NCBI GenBank assembly: GCA_947374505.1
Contig: CANCCE010000032.1
Location: 1-17,376, forward strand
Source: Comamonadaceae bacterium
GTDB taxonomy: Bacteria; Pseudomonadota; Gammaproteobacteria; Burkholderiales; Burkholderiaceae_C
Length of the DNA: 17,376 nucleotides
Direction of reading: 5' to 3'
Positions within the stretch are counted from its first letter, which is position 1, and every line of letters begins with the position of its first letter. The notes beneath the pieces were generated by a model. It was not told the origin of the DNA, did no database searches, and saw nothing but the letters and a program-made list of their open reading frames with translations. A program made the position numbers and the translations under genes. Of this stretch, positions 13,283 through 17,376 are shown piece after piece.

Positions 13283-14980
13283 TCAGGCTAAAGGCTGTGC
13301 TTGGCGACGCTTGCGTGCCGACCACGCCAGCAGCACCGTGGCCAAGCCCAGTAGCCACCAAGGCGCCAATCCGAAGCGAGAGACCCAACGCGCATGCAGC
13401 GTCAGACCGTCGGCACTTTGCACGTCGGCGATCAATGCACCGCGGGTGTGCCGCTCCAATGCGTGTGTGACGCGGCCCTGCGCGTTGATGACCACGGTTG
13501 CGCCGGTGTTGGTGGCGCGCAGCATAGGCCGGGAGAACTCAAGCGCGCGCATGCGCGAGATATTTAAATGCTGGTCGATCGCTACCGTGTTGCCAAACCA
13601 AGCGATGTTGCTGAGGTTGACCATGATGGTCGGCGCGCTGACGACGTCCTTGAAATTCGCACCCATTTCTTCGCCAAACAGGTCTTCGTAGCAAATGTTT
13701 GGTGCAAGCCTCTCCCCGCGCCATTCAAACGGTGCTTGCGCCAAGGAGCCGCGGTTGAAGTCTCCTAACGGGATCGCCATCATGCGGATGAACCAGTGGA
13801 AAAATGGCGGCACAAACTCGCCAAACGGCACGAGGTGATGTTTGTCGTAGCGGTAGTCAGCCTTACCGGGCTTCAGGCCCAGCACCGAGTTGCTGTAGCC
13901 GTCTCGGCTGGAGCCCAACGGAATGCCGATCAGTGCCGCCTGCTCGCCGCTGGCAAAGCGGTTTGTCACCGTATTCCAGATGTCGCGGGGGATCTGCTCT
14001 GGCAGCATGGGAATCGCCGTCTCGGGCAAAACCACCAACGAGGTTTGCACCTGCGCCAGTTGCTCGCCATAAAACTGCAGTGCGTCCCTCACGCCGGTTC
14101 CTGGTTGAAATTTTAAATCTTGCGGAATATTGCCCTGCAACAAGGTGACTGACAAGCGTGGTCGCGCGGGCTTGTCTGACGGTATTGCCAGAACCGCAGG
14201 CGGTAATGTAGAAACGCCCAATGCAATCGCGATCAAGGCGAGAAATGCCTTGAGCGGTTTTTGACTCAGCGCCCAGCCAGTTGCGCGCGCGTCCCAGAGC
14301 AGTCCGCCCAACAAAGCCGCCGTGAAAGCCGCCAGCCAAGTCAGCCCATGCACGCCCACCCAGCCAGCCAGTGGCCGGGCCCAGCCATCAATGTGCGCAT
14401 AGCCGCCCTCGCCCCAAGGAAAGCCGGTGAACAACTTCACGCGTGCCAATTCAGCCAGCAACCAAAAGCCCGCAAATACGCTAGCCCTGCTCAGCGACGA
14501 AGCCGGTGCGAACCAAACATAGAGCCCGACTGCCGCCGCGTAATAAAGCGCCAAAGCTGCTGCAAGCCCTAAAACCGCCATCACAGCCAACGCAGCAGGT
14601 AAGCCGCCGTACAGATGCATGGAAATGAATAGCCACCAGAACGTCCCGCACAACATGGATGTGGCAAACAGCCAGCCGATCAGTGCTCCCTGAATGCCCC
14701 GATGGATTCTCTGCAATTGCCAAACCAGCACCGCCAGCGATGCCAGTTGTAGGCCACCCCAAGCTTGCCCCTTGGTTAAGTTGCCTATTTGCTCGAATGG
14801 CCAAGCTATGCTGAGCGCGTGCGCATAGCCGGCGGCCAGCACACTGAATACAGAAGCCCAGCCTAGCGGACGTCCATCAGTAATTCTTTTATTTGGATAG
14901 TCTGCACTTAAGATCAGTTCTCGGTCCTTGTACAGCTCCGCATTCAGCGAGTTTTCCGTTGAAATCCCGCGCTGCGCCAC
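13283..14980 (-). CDS. lnt: Apolipoprotein N-acyltransferase
   Basis: A 565-residue inner-membrane enzyme that adds the third acyl chain to the N-terminal cysteine of lipoproteins. Several transmembrane helices fill about residues 43-265, followed by the periplasmic nitrilase-like domain. The triad is complete: E320 (VLPETAIP), K380 (YDKHHLVPFGEF) and C430 (NICYEDLFG). A final helix lies near 542-556. The start is a GTG at 14978-14980, eight bases after the corC stop. This gives about 40 hydrophilic residues before the first helix, more than usual, and there is no ATG or GTG within them to shorten the protein. The pairing with corC immediately upstream is the conserved ybeX-lnt arrangement. 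Confidence 0.94.
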   Translation of the reverse strand: MAQRGISTENSLNAELYKDRELILSADYPNKRITDGRPLGWASVFSVLAAGYAHALSIAWPFEQIGNLTKGQAWGGLQLASLAVLVWQLQRIHRGIQGALIGWLFATSMLCGTFWWLFISMHLYGGLPAALAVMAVLGLAAALALYYAAAVGLYVWFAPASSLSRASVFAGFWLLAELARVKLFTGFPWGEGGYAHIDGWARPLAGWVGVHGLTWLAAFTAALLGGLLWDARATGWALSQKPLKAFLALIAIALGVSTLPPAVLAIPSDKPARPRLSVTLLQGNIPQDLKFQPGTGVRDALQFYGEQLAQVQTSLVVLPETAIPMLPEQIPRDIWNTVTNRFASGEQAALIGIPLGSSRDGYSNSVLGLKPGKADYRYDKHHLVPFGEFVPPFFHWFIRMMAIPLGDFNRGSLAQAPFEWRGERLAPNICYEDLFGEEMGANFKDVVSAPTIMVNLSNIAWFGNTVAIDQHLNISRMRALEFSRPMLRATNTGATVVINAQGRVTHALERHTRGALIADVQSADGLTLHARWVSRFGLAPWWLLGLATVLLAWSARKRRQAQPLA

Positions 14981-14988
14981 TTTTAATC

Positions 14989-15867
14989 TTAAGCGGCAGA
15001 GGCGTCTGATGACGCTAAGGTGACACTCACCGGTGAGACTTTAAACCAGCGTACTGCCCCACCTTTGGTGTGCAGCACGAGGAATTGAAGACCTGACAGG
15101 CCGACACTTTCGCCACGTTTTGGAACATGACCCATCTCGTGAGCCACCAAACCGCCAATAGTTTCGAAATCTGATTCTGGCAAGTCAACACCGAAAGCTT
15201 CATTGACCCGTTCAATGGCCGTATCGCCACTGACACGGTACGTATGGTCCCCCAATCCAAATATGTCCCCCGCTTCTTCGGCGATATCGAATTCATCTTC
15301 GATTTCTCCGACGATTTGTTCAAGAACATCTTCGATCGTGACAAGCCCTGCAACACGCCCAAACTCATCGATGACGATGGCCAAATGATTCCGGTTGCCG
15401 CGAAACTCGCGCAACAAATCATTCAGACCTTTGCTTTCAGGCACAAACGCCACCGACCGTAGCAGAGCACGTATGTTCAACTCTGGCGCACGCTGCAGTT
15501 TGAGCAGGTCTTTGGCCAAGAGAATTCCTATGATATTTTCTTTTTGATCCTCGTAGACTGGAAAACGTGAGTGGGCTGTGTCAATAATGACATGCAGTAA
15601 CTCTTCATAAGGCGCATTGATGTTGATGAGGTCCATGCGCGGTGCGGCTACCATGACATCCCCGGCTGTCATATCGGACATGCGGATCACGCCTTCCAGC
15701 ATTTCACGACTTTGCAGACCAATGACATCATTTTCTTGAGCTTCGACCAAGGTCTCGATCAACTCATCTTTCGAGTCAGGACCAGGGTGAAGCATTTCTG
15801 CTAACTTTTGCAAAAAGCCGCGTTTGTCTTCCGTTTTGGGCGGTCGACTGGGTGGGACATCGGACAC
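14989..15867 (-). CDS. corC: CorC/YbeX-type CBS-domain protein (magnesium/cobalt efflux family)
   Basis: A soluble 292-residue protein with two CBS domains (about 67-125 and 132-190) and a C-terminal transporter-associated CorC/HlyC domain (about 205-285). The sequence KDELIETLVEAQENDVI, then DVMVAAPRMDLI and VIDEFGRVAGLVTIEDVLEQIVGEIEDE, is typical. It has no membrane segment. It is linked to magnesium and cobalt homeostasis and, in E. coli, to ribosome-related genes. I chose GTG at 15865-15867 because it yields the length of E. coli CorC (292) and starts just before the conserved PPSRPP...KRGFLQKLAE segment. The frame stays open to 15996 and would overlap the acetyltransferase gene by 47 bp. 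No strong ribosome site marks either start. Confidence 0.9.
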   Translation of the reverse strand: MSDVPPSRPPKTEDKRGFLQKLAEMLHPGPDSKDELIETLVEAQENDVIGLQSREMLEGVIRMSDMTAGDVMVAAPRMDLININAPYEELLHVIIDTAHSRFPVYEDQKENIIGILLAKDLLKLQRAPELNIRALLRSVAFVPESKGLNDLLREFRGNRNHLAIVIDEFGRVAGLVTIEDVLEQIVGEIEDEFDIAEEAGDIFGLGDHTYRVSGDTAIERVNEAFGVDLPESDFETIGGLVAHEMGHVPKRGESVGLSGLQFLVLHTKGGAVRWFKVSPVSVTLASSDASAA

Positions 15868-15949
15868 AGGGGTGTTCTGAAGTGAATAAGCGGTTAAGGA
15901 TAGCTGAAATTTTGCCGTTTTTTCTTCTTCTACGATATGCACTCGACGC

Positions 15950-16675
15950 TTAACTGGCCGTGCGATCACGTGCTGCACGTATACCGCGTCGTACATCCTG
16001 CAACATGTGTAAAAAACTCCAAAATTGTTGGGCTTGAAGCTTGAGTTGATAGTCTGTGCGAGCGACTTGCTCTTCGACCATTTCTGACATGCGTGAATCT
16101 AAGTCTGCGGGCGGTAACCTTAGGTAAGCATCACTCTCGCTACCATCACGTTCAACGATCGCACCGGCAGACCTAGCGATATTGAGCATGTTTGTATTTT
16201 CACTCAAGGCATGAATGAACATCATCTGTACGCCTTCGTTTCTAGCGTGTATAACGGCGCGGTCAAACAATCGTGCGCCGTATCCACGGCCCCTGACACG
16301 TGTTAACACCGAAACACCAAACTCCGCACAACTGGTGAGGTCGCCCTCTACAGCAAATGCGAGATGTGCCATGGCGATGAGTTCAAGCCTGCGGTTATAG
16401 ATACCAAATATTTCGTCGCGGTCGAAATTGATGTCAGCGACGTACCGCTGAATTTGCTCATCACTGGCGACATAACCAAACCGCAGATAACGATCTGCAG
16501 GCAACAGCTTCAGCAAATGCTGAGCGATTCGTTTGTTATGGGTTGAGCTCAATGAGCGGATCGGGACCATCACGGCGGCTTGATCAGTAGAACGAGAAAC
16601 TTCTAGCCTAGAGGGGCTAAAAAGCCCTTTTCCCACAAGGTAGGAGGCATGGATGAGTTTGAAAAAGAAGTTCAC
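15950..16675 (-). CDS. GNAT-family N-acetyltransferase
   Basis: A protein of about 241 residues with one GNAT domain in the middle. The acetyl-CoA pyrophosphate loop is RVRGRGYGARLF (about residues 126-137), preceded by the strand CAEFGVSVLT and followed by VQMMFIHALSENTNMLNIARSAGA. The C-terminal 60 residues form charged helices of unknown role. The substrate is unknown. I chose GTG at 16673-16675, giving VNFFFKLIHASYLVGKG. The frame is open to a TTG at 16756, but that start lies inside a terminator hairpin. An internal ATG 35 codons later is also possible. A good promoter ends only six bases before the GTG. The gene is 82 bp upstream of corC and probably heads this operon. Confidence 0.82.
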   Translation of the reverse strand: MNFFFKLIHASYLVGKGLFSPSRLEVSRSTDQAAVMVPIRSLSSTHNKRIAQHLLKLLPADRYLRFGYVASDEQIQRYVADINFDRDEIFGIYNRRLELIAMAHLAFAVEGDLTSCAEFGVSVLTRVRGRGYGARLFDRAVIHARNEGVQMMFIHALSENTNMLNIARSAGAIVERDGSESDAYLRLPPADLDSRMSEMVEEQVARTDYQLKLQAQQFWSFLHMLQDVRRGIRAARDRTAS

Positions 16676-16681
16676 ACCTCT

Positions 16682-16711
16682 AATATAAGGGTTTTCCCTA
16701 GATCGTGCCAA
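16682..16711 (-). promoter_or_regulatory. Sigma70-like promoter facing the GNAT gene
   Basis: On the minus strand TTGGCA (16706-16711), an 18-bp spacer and TATATT (16682-16687) match the consensus at five of six bases in each box. Transcription would start near 16675, essentially at the GTG start codon, so the mRNA would have little or no leader. It lies just downstream of the terminator at 16738-16785 in the direction of transcription, consistent with a fresh start of the operon here. Confidence 0.6.
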
Positions 16712-16737
16712 CTCAAGGCTTATCGATTTGATCAAAC

Positions 16738-16785
16738 AAAAAAAAAGCCCAGTCAATCGTTAGATCAACTGGGCATTTTCTTTCC
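16738..16785. terminator. Bidirectional intrinsic terminator
   Basis: The stem GCCCAGT (16747-16753) pairs with ACTGGGC (16768-16774). Inside it, past a CA/CA internal loop, ATC pairs with GAT around a GTTA loop. The minus-strand tail is nine T residues (16738-16746 read in reverse), followed by GTTTG. The plus-strand tail is ATTTTCTTTCCTTT. It would work in both directions. No gene in the window needs terminating here on either strand, so it most likely shields the GNAT promoter and the rRNA operon from each other. Confidence 0.75.
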
Positions 16786-16903
16786 TTTGTATATTTGTGA
16801 ATTGTTGGTGCAACGCTAGAGTTTTTCTCTTGCAAGCGTTGTGTTGATGTTTTCATCCTGTGTTCTTGCTTGCAAGTGCAAAGGATAAAAACTTCAAAAT
16901 TAT

Positions 16904-16933
16904 TTGACAGGGATGAAAAATCCGGTATATAAT
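16904..16933 (+). promoter_or_regulatory. rRNA operon promoter
   Basis: There is a consensus -35 TTGACA (16904-16909) and a consensus -10 TATAAT (16928-16933), with an 18-bp spacer. AT-rich sequence precedes it (aaaaacttcaaaattat, 16887-16903), as in an UP element. The start of transcription should fall near 16940, about 280 nt before the mature 16S end. An imperfect inverted repeat, ATCCT (16855-16859) with AGGAT (16882-16886), lies further upstream; I cannot assign it, and I do not find a clear Fis site. Confidence 0.85.
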
Positions 16934-16939
16934 TCGAGG

Positions 16940-17220
16940 CTCAGCTGATTACAGCTAACGACTCGGCGAGGTGGCAAAAGCTACTGAGTCAAGTCAGGAT
17001 CATTAAAAATTTACAGCCGATAAGTATGGGCGTTTGAAGGCGATTGCCAGGTTGCACAGCAATGTGTGACCAGGTCTTCTGACCTTAAACGCTCATGGAG
17101 ATAGAAATAGGTAACATCGAAAGATGTCACTTTCAATTCCGTTTTTATGAGTTTCTTCTCGTTTTTGACTTTGGTTTATTCTGGGGTTGAGTGCGAGGAG
17201 TTGAAATTATTGCAGTGATT
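16940..17220 (+). ncRNA. rRNA operon leader (5' external transcribed region)
   Basis: The leader of about 280 nt between the promoter and 16S has several hairpins visible by eye. AGCTG/CAGCT closes an ATTA loop (16943-16956). GACTC/GAGTC spans 16960-16990. GCGTTT plus AAGG (17030-17040) pairs with CCTT plus AAACGC (17083-17092), with one bulged G. Within that, AGGTC/GACCT closes a TTCT loop (17072-17085) and competes for the same CCT bases. ACATC/GATGT closes a GAAA tetraloop (17114-17127). I see no convincing boxA antitermination match. RNase III processing of the 16S precursor would need the downstream spacer, which is outside the window. Confidence 0.6.
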
Positions 17221-17376
17221 AAACTATAGAGTTTGATCCTGGCTCAGATTGAACGCTGGCGGCATGCCTTACACATGCAAGTCGAACGGCAGCACGGGAG
17301 CAATCCTGGTGGCGAGTGGCGAACGGGTGAGTAATACATCGGAACGTGCCCAGTAATGGGGGATAGCCCGGCGAAA
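17221..17376 (+). rRNA. rrs: 16S ribosomal RNA, 5' part
   Basis: The universal 5' segment agagtttgatcctggctcag is at 17228-17247, followed by attgaacgctggcggcatgcc, acatgcaagtcgaacgg and gtgagtaatacatcggaacg. By comparison with E. coli the mature end lies seven bases before agagtttgatc, so at about 17221. Only the first 156 bases are present; the gene continues beyond the window. The sequence style (ggcggcatgcctt, then agtaatacatcggaacgtgcc) is betaproteobacterial, family Comamonadaceae by recognition. Confidence 0.97.

Noticed and set aside
15868..15996. Extension of CorC to 332-335 residues, overlapping the GNAT gene
   Set aside because: The GTG at 15867 gives the usual family length of 292; the added residues resemble no CorC N-terminus. 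A longer form cannot be fully excluded because no ribosome site decides it.
16676..16756. Extension of the GNAT protein to a TTG at 16756
   Set aside because: The extra 27 residues are encoded by the terminator stem, its T-run and the promoter, so translation from there is not credible.
16713..16856. A 47-residue open frame on the minus strand starting ATG at 16854-16856
   Set aside because: It reads straight through the terminator hairpin and T-run and over the GNAT promoter, has no clear ribosome site or recognisable sequence, and its length is compatible with chance.
1..17376. Search by eye for CRISPR arrays, insertion sequences, phage genes, toxin-antitoxin pairs or tRNAs
   Set aside because: No direct-repeat array, transposase, integrase, phage structural protein, toxin pair or cloverleaf was seen; the window consists of ordinary chromosomal genes.

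Overview
The window looks like a chromosomal segment of a betaproteobacterium, most likely a Comamonadaceae member near Rhodoferax. The partial 16S rRNA gene at the right end has the beta-type 5' sequence (agagtttgatcctggctcag, then attgaacgctggcggcatgcc). Base composition is GC-rich, and the proteins have the character of that family. This placement rests on recognition, not on a search. I see no insertion sequence, prophage, CRISPR array or tRNA.

Left block (about 1-6021, minus strand): a leucine/isovalerate degradation unit. In transcription order it holds a LiuR-type MerR regulator (5519-5917), a PaaI-type thioesterase, isovaleryl-CoA dehydrogenase, a beta-carbonic anhydrase and an acetyl-CoA acetyltransferase. 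A rhodanese protein, a YchJ-family protein and a HAD phosphatase follow on the same strand, then the first 40 codons of what looks like a TRAP-transporter small permease. Two perfect 22-bp palindromes of the same design lie at each end of the regulator gene: 5478-5499 before the thioesterase, and 6000-6021 in the divergent gap. They are the best regulatory signal in the window. The second one also controls, by position, a plus-strand metallo-beta-lactamase-fold hydrolase (6052-7131) of unknown substrate. The carboxylase, hydratase and lyase of the leucine pathway are not in the window.

Middle and right block (7106-16675, minus strand): a housekeeping and envelope cluster. In transcription order it holds a GNAT acetyltransferase, CorC (CBS-domain protein), Lnt, GlyQ and GlyS, GmhB, an acyltransferase of the PlsC family, and a YgjP-like metallopeptidase-fold protein. 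After an AT-rich gap comes a stand-alone response regulator whose 3' end overlaps the hydrolase gene tail-to-tail by 26 bp. Lnt (lipoprotein acylation), GmhB (LPS heptose) and PlsC (phospholipid) all serve the envelope. CorC next to Lnt is the familiar ybeX-lnt pairing.

Right end (16676-17376): no protein gene is supported. From left to right it holds a sigma70-like promoter facing the GNAT gene, a hairpin terminator with T-runs on both sides, a strong rRNA promoter (TTGACA-18-TATAAT), a structured leader of about 280 nt, and the start of the 16S gene on the plus strand.

Most of the window is conserved. The items most worth following are the paired LiuR-type operators and the hydrolase they put under control, the carbonic anhydrase inside the leucine operon, and the possibly leaderless GNAT transcript.
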